A stretch of 64,000 nt of DNA from an uncultured Kiloniellaceae bacterium (GCA_947493695.1 CANLSF010000006.1:186001-250000), one strand, 5' to 3'; counted from the stretch's first letter, positions 28,837 through 38,189 are shown. Numbers and translations: made by a program. The notes: a model not told the origin generated them from the letters alone.

Positions 28837-29379
28837 ATGACCGGCAAGCAAGACAAGGACGGCAGTAAAGCAGGCGCAAAACAGGCTGTATCACGCGCCA
28901 AACGACGTGGCGGCGGTCCAAAAGCCCTGGCCCAGGCCCTTCCGGCGATCACCAAAAGGATCCTCGGGAAACGCGGACTTGCGGAAGGCAGTCTGATCAG
29001 TGACTGGAGCTCCATTGTCGGTGAGCAGGTCGCAAGCCGCTGCATTCCAAAGCAACTCGCCTTTAAACGCAGCAGTGAACGGCGCGAAGGAACACTGACC
29101 CTGCGCGTGGAAAGCGGCTTCGCAACTGAACTGGTCTACCTCGAACAACAGCTGCTTGAACGGATAAATGCCCACTTCGGCTACCGGGCCGTGGCAAAAT
29201 TGAAACTCCAACAGGGACCAGTCATCGCCCCGGGTCAACGCAGGCGAACGGCACCAAAACCTCTCTCGAAGGCCGATAAATCCGCTTTGGACGCAAAAGT
29301 CGCGGATGTTGAGGACGAAGACCTGAGAAAGGCACTCTCCGATCTGGGCGCCGCCGTTTTTGGCAAGCCGAAGAGCTAA
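28837..29379 (+). CDS. DUF721 (DciA-like) protein
   Basis: I take ATG 28837 (MTGKQDKDGSKAG); the track start at 28738 adds an unlikely leader that runs into the mutY promoter region. The 180-residue protein has a Lys/Arg-rich N-terminus, then the DUF721 core GSLISDWSSIVGEQVASRCIPKQL, LTLRVESGFATELVYLEQQLLERINAHFGY. DUF721 includes DciA, which helps load the replicative DnaB helicase in bacteria without DnaC. The C-terminal tail beyond the core is charged. The role as helicase loader here is inference from family. Confidence 0.85.
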   Translation: MTGKQDKDGSKAGAKQAVSRAKRRGGGPKALAQALPAITKRILGKRGLAEGSLISDWSSIVGEQVASRCIPKQLAFKRSSERREGTLTLRVESGFATELVYLEQQLLERINAHFGYRAVAKLKLQQGPVIAPGQRRRTAPKPLSKADKSALDAKVADVEDEDLRKALSDLGAAVFGKPKS

Positions 29380-29560
29380 GCGGTCTGGCTGTGATTTCAA
29401 TTAAGTGATAAGCAGGTGCAGATCTCTGCTGGACAGACGTCCTGCGAACGCCCAAATACCGCCATATTGCGGCGTTCGACTGCGGCGGGGATCTCTTGAA
29501 GAGGACGCTTGTCGAATCGGATTGGCGTCACTAGCATACACAACATATGGTGGGTGAGTT

Positions 29561-30181
29561 ATGAATAGACGGAAGATACTGACAACAACGGCGGCCGTGT
29601 CTGCGCTCGCGGTGGGAAGTTCCCTCGGCCTGCGGATCCCCTCGGCGCACGCAGACGAAGTGCCCTTGTACGATGATGACCGCATCGTCGGCTCATTGGA
29701 TGCTCCGATCACAATTGTCGAGTACGCGTCTCTGACCTGCCCACATTGCGCCTCATTTCACGCCAACACCTATCCTGAGCTGAAGAAGCAGTGGATCGAC
29801 ACGGGCCGGGCGAAGCTGGTCTTCCGCCACTTCCCGCTCGATGGCCTTGGTCTGCGCGCAGCCGCGGTCAGCAACTGCCTTGAAGGCGACAGGCATTTCG
29901 GTTTCATCGAGATCCTGATGAAATCCATGCAGCAGTGGGCCCGCGCAGCGGATCCGACCAAAGCTCTGGCCCAGATTTCCGCGCTGGCAGGCATCAATCA
30001 GGAGCAGTTCGAAAAGTGCTTCAATGACGAAGCCGAAATGGACAAGATCCTTGAGCGCCGGACCGAAGCCGCAAGTGATTACAAGGTCAATTCAACGCCA
30101 AGCTTCCTGATCAACGGTCGCCTGCATCCGGGCGCCTTGGGCTTTGAAGCTTTTGACAGACTATTGGAAGATGAGACCTGA
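29561..30181 (+). CDS. DsbA-family thiol:disulfide oxidoreductase
   Basis: The N-terminus NRRKILTTTAAVSALAVG has a twin-arginine pair followed by a hydrophobic stretch and an AHA cleavage site, so Tat export is plausible. The mature domain is a thioredoxin fold with the redox motif CPHC (EYASLTCPHCASFH) and the cis-proline segment NSTPSFLING. At 206 residues it matches the DsbA/DSBA-like BdbD group of alphaproteobacteria. It should oxidise or isomerise cysteines in the periplasm. It lies upstream of smc with a gap of about 77 bp on the same strand. A DsbD-like reductase is encoded at 56-58 kb. Confidence 0.92.
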   Translation: MNRRKILTTTAAVSALAVGSSLGLRIPSAHADEVPLYDDDRIVGSLDAPITIVEYASLTCPHCASFHANTYPELKKQWIDTGRAKLVFRHFPLDGLGLRAAAVSNCLEGDRHFGFIEILMKSMQQWARAADPTKALAQISALAGINQEQFEKCFNDEAEMDKILERRTEAASDYKVNSTPSFLINGRLHPGALGFEAFDRLLEDET

Positions 30182-30258
30182 TTTATAAGGTCCAGGAACG
30201 TGCGTGCGGACAAACCGGTCCGCATCGCGCGCCCTGAGTTCGGGGGAATGATCCGGGC

Positions 30259-33200
30259 GTGGTGCAATTCAAGAAGCTCCACCTGAGCGGTTTTAAATCG
30301 TTTGTCGATCCGACCGATCTACTGATCGAGCGCGGGATGACCGGAGTCGTCGGCCCGAATGGCTGCGGCAAGTCGAATCTTGTCGAAGCCCTGCGCTGGG
30401 TCATGGGCGAGACCTCAGCCAAAAAGATGCGCGGCAGCGAGATGGACGATGTCATCTTCGCCGGCAGCTCGACCCGCCCTGCCCGCAATGTCGCTGAAGT
30501 TTCCCTGCTGCTGGATAATCGCCAGCGCAAGGCACCCGCCATGTTCAACGATAATGATGAGCTGGAAGTCATCCGGCGAATCACCCGTGGCGGCGGATCC
30601 AACTATCGGGTCAACGGCAAGGAAGTTCGCGCCCGAGACGTACAGCTCCTCTTCGCCGACGCCTCCAGCGGCGCGCATTCGACCGCACTGGTCAGTCAAG
30701 GCCGGATCGGCGAGATCATTAACGCAAAGCCGACCAATCGCCGGGCTATCCTGGAAGAAGCAGCGGGCATCACCGGACTGCATTCCCGGCGGCACGAGGC
30801 TGAACTGCGTTTGCGCGCAGCCGAGACCAACCTGGAACGTCTCGACGACGTCATCGTGACCCTCGAGGCACAACTCGCAAGCCTTAAGAAACAGGCCCGG
30901 CAGGCATCGCGTTACCGCAATATCGCCGACCACATCCGGCGCAACGAGGCCATTCTCTTCCACCTGGACGCAAAATCGGCACGTCAGGAGGTCGAGGACA
31001 GCATGGCCAAACTGCGGGCCTGCGAACTCGCGGTCGGACATGCGACCCAGAAAGCTGCGGCCCTCTCCAGTGCCCAGGTGGACGTTGTGGCGGCCATGCC
31101 AAAGCTACGCCAGGCTGAGGCCGAGGCAGCAGCGGCCCTGCAAAGACTGATGGTCGACCGGGAAAACCTCGAGCGCGAGGTCAATCAGGCAAAAAGCGCC
31201 AAGGCCGATGCCGAGCAGCGCCTGGAACAGATCAAAGCCGACCGGGAACGCGCTGCATCCCTGGATCGGGACGCCGCCACCGCCCAGGAACGCCTGGAGC
31301 AGGAGCGCGGTGAGCTCATGACCGCGGCTGAGGGCGAAAAAGACGCACACAAAGAAGCCGAGCAGCAACGCCAGCTCGCCAGCGAACAGGTCGCGCTCAG
31401 CGAGCAGGAATTGGGTGACCTCTCCCAACGGGTTGCCGGGGACGAGGCAAACGCCAATGCTTTGCGGCGAAATATTGCCGATCTGACCAGCCGTCATGAA
31501 CGGCTGAAGCAACAGGCCGACAGCATCACCAAGCAGCGCGAAAGCATGCAGGCCGTGCGCGAAGCCGACACTGAACTGGCAATTGCGGAAGCGACCCTGG
31601 CGGAAGCCGAAGAGCACATGAAGTCCTGCCGTGCAGAGGCAGAGGCCTGTGAGCAACGGCTTACGGCCGCCAGAGCCGCCGAATCTGCGGCCCGTGAGGA
31701 CTACCAGACCCAGGAGAACATCCGGACCAAGCTGGATGCCGAAATCGCCGCGCTCTCGGCTGTTCTTTCGGTCGACGACGATGAGAACCGGGTGCCGGTG
31801 GTCGATAAGGTTTCTGTCGCGACCGGATTTGAGAAGGCCTTTGGCGCGTCCTTGGGCGACGACCTTGCAGCATCAACCGACCAGGATGCCGCGGTGCACT
31901 GGGCGACGTTGCCTCCGCTCAGCGGCGGGCCGGAGCTACCGGCAGGCATTACCCCCTTGCTTTCGAAGGTTACAAATCCAGGGCCTCTGGCGCGCCGTCT
32001 GACCCAGATCGGCATCGTAAAGGATGCTGCCGAGGGACTGAAGCGGCAGGAGGAACTGTCGGTTGGGCAACGCCTCGTCACCGCCGAGGGTGATCTCTGG
32101 CGCTGGGATGGCCTGATCGTCAAGGCGGATGCGCCGAGCGCGGCAGCCGTCCGCCTGGAGCAGCGCAACCGCTTGGGTGAACTCAAGTCGAAGTACGACA
32201 CAGCGGCGCAGGCAAGTGAGACCGCCAAGGCAAAGCGCGATGAAACCCGTGCGACGCTGGAGCAGGACCAGAGCAAGGAGCGTGAAGCCCGCAAGGCGAT
32301 GAACGCCTCCTTCAACAGTGTCAACCTTGCCCGCACCCGGCAGGCCGATCTGGCGAAAAAATCCGCGACGATTACATCCCGGCTGACCGCGCTTGAAGAA
32401 TCGGCTGAACGGCTGGAAACGGATCTACAGGAAGCTGCCGAGGCCCTGAAAGCGGCGCAGAGCGATCAGGCGGCATTGCCGGATCTCGAATCGGAACGCG
32501 CGAGGCTCGCGGAGCTGCGTAGCGATCTTGCCGAGAAACGCAGCCATCTGGCGGCACAGCATTCACTGGTTGAGCGACTGTTGCGCGAAGCCGAAGGGCG
32601 GGCCCAACGGCGACTTTCAATTGAGAACGAGAAGAAAACCTGGATTCGCCGGGCTGAAGAATCTGGCGTACACATCGCCGATCTGGACCAGCGTCAGCAG
32701 CGCGCTCAGCAGGAAATCGAGGTCTGGGCGGCCAAACCGGTCGAGCTGGAAGGCAAGCGCGACGCCCTGATCAATCTGATCGAGCAGGCCGAAGAGAAAC
32801 GTAAGGTCGCCGCCGACGCTCTGGCCAAAGGTGAGACCCGTCAAGCGGACGCCGACCGCGCCCTGAAGGAAGCGGAGCAGGCTCTGGCAACCGCCCGGGA
32901 AGACCGGGTCCGTGCCGAATCGGCTGTCTCACAGGCGAACCTCGGCCTGGAAACCATCACCGAACGGGTGCGCGAACGCCTCGGCTGCGGGCTGGACGGT
33001 GTGCTGGAGATTGCCGAACTCGACCCAAGTCAGGACCTGCCTGCCCGCAACGACATCGAGACCAAGCTAGAACGTCTGAGCCGCGAACGTGAAAACATCG
33101 GGCCGGTGAACCTGCGTGCCGAAGCGGAAGCCAGTGAGCTGGACGAACAGATCACAGGCATGCAGAACGAGAAAAATGACCTGATTTCAGCCATTTCCCG

Positions 33201-33723
33201 TCTGCGCCAGGGTATTGCAAGTCTCAACAAGGAAGGCCGGGAGCGGCTGCTTGCGGCCTTTGAAGTCGTTGACGCACACTTCTCGGAGCTCTTTGTCCGG
33301 CTGTTCGGCGGTGGACGGGCACACCTGAAACTGACGGAAGCCGATGATCCGCTTCAGGCCGGTCTGGAAATTATGGCCAGCCCCCCCGGCAAGCGGCTTC
33401 AGGTTATGTCACTGCTCTCCGGCGGCGAGCAGGCCCTGACCGCTCTGTCGTTGCTGTTTGCGGTGTTCCTGACGAATCCGGCGCCGATCTGTGTTCTCGA
33501 CGAGGTCGATGCGCCGCTCGACGATGCCAACGTAGATCGTTTTTGCTCTTTGGTAGAAGAACTTACCCAAAACTCTTCAACCCGTTTTCTGGTCATCTCC
33601 CATCACCGCATGACCATGGCACGTGTCGACCGGCTGTTCGGGGTCACAATGAGCGAACGTGGAATTAGCCAGTTGGTTTCTGTAGATCTGGAAGCCGCCG
33701 AAGGCATTCGCGAGACCGCCTGA
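30259..33723 (+). CDS. smc: Chromosome segregation ATPase SMC
   Basis: SMC dimers with ScpA/ScpB compact and separate chromosomes. The N-terminal ATPase half has Walker A GPNGCGKSNLVEALRW (residues 32-39). Two long coiled coils flank a hinge around residues 500-640. The C-terminal half has the ABC signature LLSGGEQALTALSLLF (about 1051) and Walker B PICVLDEVDAPLDD (about 1077). At 1154 residues it is full length. The start is GTG in a GTGGTG pair, so either codon could be used. scpA and scpB are not in the window. Confidence 0.97.
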   Translation: MVQFKKLHLSGFKSFVDPTDLLIERGMTGVVGPNGCGKSNLVEALRWVMGETSAKKMRGSEMDDVIFAGSSTRPARNVAEVSLLLDNRQRKAPAMFNDNDELEVIRRITRGGGSNYRVNGKEVRARDVQLLFADASSGAHSTALVSQGRIGEIINAKPTNRRAILEEAAGITGLHSRRHEAELRLRAAETNLERLDDVIVTLEAQLASLKKQARQASRYRNIADHIRRNEAILFHLDAKSARQEVEDSMAKLRACELAVGHATQKAAALSSAQVDVVAAMPKLRQAEAEAAAALQRLMVDRENLEREVNQAKSAKADAEQRLEQIKADRERAASLDRDAATAQERLEQERGELMTAAEGEKDAHKEAEQQRQLASEQVALSEQELGDLSQRVAGDEANANALRRNIADLTSRHERLKQQADSITKQRESMQAVREADTELAIAEATLAEAEEHMKSCRAEAEACEQRLTAARAAESAAREDYQTQENIRTKLDAEIAALSAVLSVDDDENRVPVVDKVSVATGFEKAFGASLGDDLAASTDQDAAVHWATLPPLSGGPELPAGITPLLSKVTNPGPLARRLTQIGIVKDAAEGLKRQEELSVGQRLVTAEGDLWRWDGLIVKADAPSAAAVRLEQRNRLGELKSKYDTAAQASETAKAKRDETRATLEQDQSKEREARKAMNASFNSVNLARTRQADLAKKSATITSRLTALEESAERLETDLQEAAEALKAAQSDQAALPDLESERARLAELRSDLAEKRSHLAAQHSLVERLLREAEGRAQRRLSIENEKKTWIRRAEESGVHIADLDQRQQRAQQEIEVWAAKPVELEGKRDALINLIEQAEEKRKVAADALAKGETRQADADRALKEAEQALATAREDRVRAESAVSQANLGLETITERVRERLGCGLDGVLEIAELDPSQDLPARNDIETKLERLSRERENIGPVNLRAEAEASELDEQITGMQNEKNDLISAISRLRQGIASLNKEGRERLLAAFEVVDAHFSELFVRLFGGGRAHLKLTEADDPLQAGLEIMASPPGKRLQVMSLLSGGEQALTALSLLFAVFLTNPAPICVLDEVDAPLDDANVDRFCSLVEELTQNSSTRFLVISHHRMTMARVDRLFGVTMSERGISQLVSVDLEAAEGIRETA

Positions 33724-33787
33724 CAATCCCGATTCAATCAAACAATATTATTATAATTCAACAGGTTAATCCCTCTGGGATTCATCC

Positions 33788-33817
33788 TTGACAGCCCCCA
33801 AGAGCACCCCGTATGTT
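33788..33817 (+). promoter_or_regulatory. Sigma-70-like promoter of the atp (Fo) operon
   Basis: TTGACA at 33788 and TATGTT at 33812 are separated by 18 bp, about 60 bp before atpI. The inverted repeat GCACCCCG (33804-33811)-N18-CGGGGTGC (33830-33837) brackets the -10 element, so an operator here is possible. Confidence 0.6.
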
Positions 33818-33876
33818 TCGCGCGCCTTTCGGGGTGCAGCACAAGCTGAAGATGGCGGATTATAAGGCGCCTGCGA

Positions 33877-34230
33877 ATGACAGAGCCCGACGATCAATCG
33901 TCACTGAAGCAACTGGATGAGCGACTTAAAGCCGCCCGTTTGCAGCGCGACAAGGACCGTGGCATAAACCAGCCCGGTCGAAGTCCAGCGAGCAATGCGG
34001 GCGTTGGTTTTCGAATCGCCGTCGAGATGGTTGCGGCCCTGGTGGTCGGTGTCGGGATTGGTTTGCTTCTCGACAACTGGCTTGGAACGAAACCTTGGAT
34101 GTTGATCCTTTTCTTCATTCTTGGGTGTGGCGCGGGTTTTACGAATCTGATCCGGGTTGCGCGAGACATTGACAGGAAAACGCGGCTTGCCAAGCAGTCC
34201 AAGGACTCTGGCGGCGGTCAAGAGGGTTAG
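33877..34230 (+). CDS. atpI: ATP synthase assembly protein AtpI
   Basis: A 117-residue membrane protein with a charged N-terminus and two hydrophobic spans (GVGFRIAVEMVAALVVGVGIGLLLD and PWMLILFFILGCGAGFTNLIRVA). The LLLDNWLGTKPW loop between spans is typical of the AtpI/AtpZ group. It helps c-ring assembly or stability in some bacteria and is not essential for catalysis. It is the first gene of the atpI-atpB-atpE-atpF'-atpF operon, the usual alphaproteobacterial Fo locus; the F1 genes lie elsewhere. Confidence 0.93.
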   Translation: MTEPDDQSSLKQLDERLKAARLQRDKDRGINQPGRSPASNAGVGFRIAVEMVAALVVGVGIGLLLDNWLGTKPWMLILFFILGCGAGFTNLIRVARDIDRKTRLAKQSKDSGGGQEG

Positions 34231-34242
34231 AGGGGAAGAGTC

Positions 34243-34986
34243 GTGGCGGCAGGCGAAAAGCATAGCCCACTCGATCAGTTTAAGATCACAGCGCTCAGCG
34301 ACGAACCGACGATGCTCGGCGGTTTCGACATCTCTTTCACCAACTCATCGGCGGCGATGCTGGTGACAGTGTTGGCCGTCACTTCTTTCCTGGTCTTTTC
34401 GATGCGCGGCCGCGCCCTTATTCCGGGCCGTTGGCAGAGCTGCGCCGAGATCTGCTACGAGATTGTCGCCAACATGCTGCGTGACAACGTCGGATCTGAA
34501 GGACGCAAGTACTTTCCCTTCATCTTCTCTATCTTCATGTTCGTCCTCTTCGGTAATCTGATCGGCCTGATCCCCGGTTCCTTTACTTTCACCAGTCATG
34601 TCATCGTCACCTTTGTGATGGCGTCGGTGATCTTTATCGGTGTGACCGCGATCGGTTTTGCGCGCCACGGGCTCGGCTACTGCCGCATGTTCTTCCCGCA
34701 CGGCGCTCCGCTCTGGACGGCGGTTATCCTGGTTCCCATCGAACTGGTATCCTATCTCTCGCGCCCGCTCAGCCTGTCTGTCCGGTTGTTCGCGAACATG
34801 GTCGTTGGCCATGTGCTGCTGAAGGTTATCGCCGGTTTTGTGATCGCGCTGGGTTTCTTCGGTATCGTGCCGCTGGCCTTTCTGGTCGGCATCACGGCGC
34901 TGGAATTCCTCGTGGCTGCGCTCCAGGCCTACATCTTCACAATCCTCACCTGCATCTATCTGCACGACGCCATTCATATGCACTAG
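34243..34986 (+). CDS. atpB: F1Fo ATP synthase subunit a
   Basis: Subunit a forms the proton half-channels of Fo. The essential Arg is in the conserved helix RPLSLSVRLFANMVVGHVLL. The C-terminal helix (ALEFLVAALQAYIFTILTCIYLHDAIH) is also conserved. The protein has five to six membrane spans in 247 residues. The GTG start at 34243 is 12 bases after atpI, and a GAGGGGAAGAG ribosome site precedes it. Confidence 0.97.
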   Translation: MAAGEKHSPLDQFKITALSDEPTMLGGFDISFTNSSAAMLVTVLAVTSFLVFSMRGRALIPGRWQSCAEICYEIVANMLRDNVGSEGRKYFPFIFSIFMFVLFGNLIGLIPGSFTFTSHVIVTFVMASVIFIGVTAIGFARHGLGYCRMFFPHGAPLWTAVILVPIELVSYLSRPLSLSVRLFANMVVGHVLLKVIAGFVIALGFFGIVPLAFLVGITALEFLVAALQAYIFTILTCIYLHDAIHMH

Positions 34987-35071
34987 GCGCGGCGGAAAGA
35001 GCTCACAAGTCGTAACGGTTAATTCAAACCAAATCTATCCAACCTCATTCAGCGTTAAGGGAGCTGGAATT

Positions 35072-35296
35072 ATGGACGTAGAAGCTGCAAGACTAATCGG
35101 TGCCGGTCTGGCCACCATTGGTATGATCGGTGCCGGTATCGGTGTCGGTAACGTATGGGCCAACTACTTTTCGGCTATCGCCCGCAACCCAGCCGCCAAG
35201 GACGAAATCGGCGCAAGCATCTGGATCGGCTTCGCCGTGACGGAAGCTATTGCTCTCTTCTCGCTTCTTGTCGCACTGATGGTGCTCTTCGGTTAA
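35072..35296 (+). CDS. atpE: F1Fo ATP synthase subunit c
   Basis: A 74-residue hairpin of two membrane helices that forms the rotating c-ring. The glycine-rich packing motif is GAGIGVGNVWA, the polar loop is ARNPAAKDE, and the proton-carrying acid is Glu58 in FAVTEAIALF. The residue after Glu is Ala, not the Ser/Thr typical of sodium-binding c subunits, which indicates a proton enzyme. A strong GGGAG ribosome site precedes the ATG. This fits the need for many c copies per complex. A stable hairpin follows the gene. Confidence 0.97.
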   Translation: MDVEAARLIGAGLATIGMIGAGIGVGNVWANYFSAIARNPAAKDEIGASIWIGFAVTEAIALFSLLVALMVLFG

Positions 35297-35312
35297 GGCG
35301 GACGGATCCGGC

Positions 35313-35336
35313 AGAGGTTTCCGGTTGGAGACCTCT
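35313..35336 (+). promoter_or_regulatory. Intercistronic hairpin after atpE
   Basis: AGAGGTTTCC pairs with GGAGACCTCT over ten positions (one G-U) around the loop GGTT, 17 bases past the atpE stop and within the 112-bp gap before the b' gene. No U-tract follows, so it more likely stabilises atpE mRNA or blocks 3' decay than terminates. Confidence 0.6.
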
Positions 35337-35408
35337 TACGATCCAAGCACCTGCAAAGCCGGGTGCATTCGTTTTTTCCATCACCAGGTAGTTAGGGCGC
35401 GTTAAACC

Positions 35409-35900
35409 ATGCCCCAATTTGATCCGTCGTCATTCTCGAGCCAGATTTTCTGGCTGATTGTGATGTTCGTCGTTCTCTACCTGCTCATGTCCAAAATCGC
35501 TTTGCCACGTATCGCAGAGGTTTTGGAAGAGCGGCAGGATAAGATCGACGATGACCTCGCCAAGGCTGAGAAGCTGAAAAGCGAAGCCGAGCAGGTGCTG
35601 GCCGAATACGAGAAGGCAATTGCCGATGCTCGTTCCTCTGCGGCGGCTGCTCTGAAGGACGCTTCTGCTGAAATGGCTGCGCAAGCCGCCAAGCGGGAAG
35701 AAGCTTTCGGCGCAGAACTGGCCGTCAAGATCTCCGAAGCTGAAGGGCGTATCGCCACCGCGCGGAATGAGGCCTTGCAGAACCTGACTGTGGTCGCCAC
35801 CGAGGTGACTGCTGCAGCGACTGACCGCCTGATCGGTGCCAAGCTCGACGAGGCGACGGTCCGCAAGGCCGTCGACGATGCCATGGGGGACGCTAGCTGA
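35409..35900 (+). CDS. F1Fo ATP synthase subunit b'
   Basis: One N-terminal membrane helix (SSQIFWLIVMFVVLYLLMSKIAL) is followed by a long Ala/Glu/Lys-rich coiled coil to the C-terminus, 163 residues in all. By position (after atpE and before atpF) and by the PRIAEVLEERQDKIDDDL start of the stalk, it is the b' half of the heterodimeric peripheral stalk found in alphaproteobacteria and photosynthetic organisms (atpF' or atpG by naming scheme). Its TGA stop overlaps the next ATG (TGATG), so translation is coupled. Confidence 0.94.
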   Translation: MPQFDPSSFSSQIFWLIVMFVVLYLLMSKIALPRIAEVLEERQDKIDDDLAKAEKLKSEAEQVLAEYEKAIADARSSAAAALKDASAEMAAQAAKREEAFGAELAVKISEAEGRIATARNEALQNLTVVATEVTAAATDRLIGAKLDEATVRKAVDDAMGDAS

Positions 35901-36382
35901 TGTTTGGAAGCGAAACCTTTTGGGTAGCCGTTGCCCTCGTCCTGTTCCTGGCGCTGGCCTACAAGATGGGCTGGAAGTCGGCAATGGGCAGTCTGGATGC
36001 CCGCGGCAACAAAATCCGCAAGGACATCGAGGACGCGCAGACGCTGCGTGAAGAAGCTCAGAAAGCTCTGGCAGAGTATAAGCGCAAACAGCGCGATGCC
36101 CTTGCCGAAGCAGAAGAGATCATCGCGCACGCCAAGGCTGAATCGAAACGCCTTCAGGAGCAGGCTCAAGCCGATCTCGAAGCCTCGCTGGTCCGCCGTG
36201 AGCAGCTGGCTATGGAGAAGATTGCGCAGGCCGAAGCTTCCGCTATGGCTGAAGTCCGCGACAGAGCGGTCGACGTCGCAATCGCCGCCACGGAGCAGTT
36301 GCTGCGATCCAATCTGGATGCGGCTCAGTCGGGCGCAATCATGGATCGCGCCATCGGAGAGCTCTCGGAAAAGCTCCACTGA
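35900..36382 (+). CDS. atpF: F1Fo ATP synthase subunit b
   Basis: The N-terminal membrane helix SETFWVAVALVLFLALAYKMGW leads into a coiled-coil stalk (DARGNKIRKDIEDAQTLREEAQKAL) of the peripheral stator. It dimerises with b' to hold the F1 head against rotation. At 160 residues it is standard. The start overlaps the b' stop by one base. It is the last gene of the Fo operon and is followed by a clear terminator. Confidence 0.95.
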   Translation: MFGSETFWVAVALVLFLALAYKMGWKSAMGSLDARGNKIRKDIEDAQTLREEAQKALAEYKRKQRDALAEAEEIIAHAKAESKRLQEQAQADLEASLVRREQLAMEKIAQAEASAMAEVRDRAVDVAIAATEQLLRSNLDAAQSGAIMDRAIGELSEKLH

Positions 36383-36407
36383 TCGCGCGGATCACAACGC
36401 AGAAAAG

Positions 36408-36442
36408 AAAGCCCTCAGCACTTCGCTCGAGGGCTTTTTCTT
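36408..36442 (+). terminator. Rho-independent terminator of the Fo operon
   Basis: GCCCTC (36411-36416) pairs with GAGGGC (36429-36434), flanked by AAA and TTTTTCTTT, 28 bases past the atpF stop. Confidence 0.85.
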
Positions 36443-36600
36443 TGGCATGACCGGATCCACCGCAAACCTTACGAAAATTTAATCTCCGCGACAGGCGAAG
36501 GTAATCCCTGCTCCCCACTTGCTTGAGACATGACAACGCGAGGCATGAAGGCGCCTCGGACCGCAGGTCCAGTTTAGATCTTAAGCACGAGGGAATATCC

Positions 36601-38142
36601 ATGAGCATTACAACTTTTGCCAATCGTCGTCCTCGTTTTCCCGTTCGGCCCAGGTTTGGAAGGAAGACCACCGCTGCAGGTGCCATGGCGGTGATCCTGC
36701 TCGCTTCCGCAGGTTTCGCTCAGGCCAGGCCGGCTCCGGATAGTTTTGCTGATCTGGTCGAGGATGTCTCACCGGCTGTGGTAAACATCGCGACCACTTC
36801 GCAGCCTGAGTCCGGACAGCGCACACCGGAGCGTTCAGGGCCCGAGGGACATAATTTCCGTTCACCCCTGCCGGAGGGGCATCCCTTCAACGACTTCTTC
36901 GAGAAATTTCTGGAGCCGCGCCAATTCGGTAACCGACCAGACCAGCCGCCAACCCCACGACAGAGGGTTTCCGGTGCCGGTTCCGGGTTCATTGTGGATG
37001 CTGAAGGTTACATCGTTACCAACAGTCACGTGGTGAACAACGCGGAAAAGATCGAAATAACCCTACGCGACGGCCGGAGCTTCGACGCAGAACTGATCGG
37101 TCAGGACCCCAAGACCGATCTCGCACTGCTAAAAATCGAGACTGACATGCCCCTGCCCTTTGTCGCGTTCGGAAACTCGGACCAGACAAGGGTTGGCGAT
37201 TGGGTCCTTACCGTCGGCAATCCCTTCGGACTTGGAGGCTCAGTAACCGCTGGCATCATCTCGGCGCGCGGTAGGGACCTTCCAGGTGGCACACTGATCG
37301 ACTTTCTGCAGATCGATGCACCGATCAATCCCGGGAACTCAGGCGGACCCGCATTCAATTCCGCATCACAGGTGATCGGCGTCAACACCGCAATCTTCTC
37401 GCCCAATGGCGGCAACGTCGGTATCGGCTTCGCGATCCCCTCGAATCTGGCAGCCTCGGTGATTGAAGACCTGCGCGATGACGGTCAGGTCAATCGCAGC
37501 TGGCTTGGCGTTCAAATCCAGGGCGTCACCGACGACATCGCAAAAGGCTTCGGTTTGGAACAGCCAACCGGCGCGCTGGTTGCCGCGGTTGAGGACGGGA
37601 GTCCGGCTGCCGCCGCCGGCCTCTTGCGGGGGGACGTGATCCTGGAATGGGGCGACATAGAAATCGGGTCCGTCAGCGACTTGCCACGCGCCGTTGCCTT
37701 CACACCGGTCGGCAAGACTCTGAATGTCGAAGTGTGGCGTGCGAAAAAGCACGAGACGCTAGCGGTAACAACCGCGGCTCCACCATCGGAAGAAGCCCTC
37801 GCTGATTTGCAGGAGCCACCGTCTGGTGGCGCGGAGCACAAGCTCGACGAGACCGGTATCACCCTCAGCAATCTGACTTCCGACCTGCGCAAACGCTACT
37901 CCGTTAAGGAGACAACCAACGGCGCGCTGGTGGTTGAAATAGAGCCCGGCAGCGAAGCGGAAGAAAAAGGACTGCGACCCGGTGACGTTATCCTCAGCGT
38001 GGGGTTGGACCCTGTGTCCTCCGTCGAAGAACTTTCCGTCGAGATCGAAAAACTGCGGGAAGAAGAGGTTACCGTCGTCACTTTGGGACTGCAGCGCGCC
38101 GACCGCGAGAGCTTCGTCGCCTTACGCCTGGGCCATGCCTGA
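36601..38142 (+). CDS. degP: Periplasmic serine endoprotease DegP/HtrA
   Basis: I take ATG 36601 (MSITTFANRRPRFPV), with GAGGGA about seven bases upstream, rather than the track start at 36523. A signal peptide (AMAVILLASAGFAQA) is followed by the trypsin-like domain. The catalytic triad is His143 in NSHVVNN, Asp173 in PKTDLALLK and Ser247 in GNSGGPAF. Two PDZ domains follow (GDVILEWGDIEIGS and GDVILSVGLDPVSS), giving 513 residues. The enzyme degrades or refolds damaged envelope proteins. A two-component pair lies downstream, an order I recall from rhizobial degP1-feuPQ. Confidence 0.95.
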   Translation: MSITTFANRRPRFPVRPRFGRKTTAAGAMAVILLASAGFAQARPAPDSFADLVEDVSPAVVNIATTSQPESGQRTPERSGPEGHNFRSPLPEGHPFNDFFEKFLEPRQFGNRPDQPPTPRQRVSGAGSGFIVDAEGYIVTNSHVVNNAEKIEITLRDGRSFDAELIGQDPKTDLALLKIETDMPLPFVAFGNSDQTRVGDWVLTVGNPFGLGGSVTAGIISARGRDLPGGTLIDFLQIDAPINPGNSGGPAFNSASQVIGVNTAIFSPNGGNVGIGFAIPSNLAASVIEDLRDDGQVNRSWLGVQIQGVTDDIAKGFGLEQPTGALVAAVEDGSPAAAAGLLRGDVILEWGDIEIGSVSDLPRAVAFTPVGKTLNVEVWRAKKHETLAVTTAAPPSEEALADLQEPPSGGAEHKLDETGITLSNLTSDLRKRYSVKETTNGALVVEIEPGSEAEEKGLRPGDVILSVGLDPVSSVEELSVEIEKLREEEVTVVTLGLQRADRESFVALRLGHA

Positions 38143-38189
38143 CTCTTCGCTCCATTCTCATAAACCTCATCCCGGCCTCGCCCTTACCC

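Noticed and set aside
35477-36379. 300-codon minus-strand ORF opposite the b'/b genes
   Set aside because: Antisense image of two coiled-coil ATP synthase subunits; no independent evidence.
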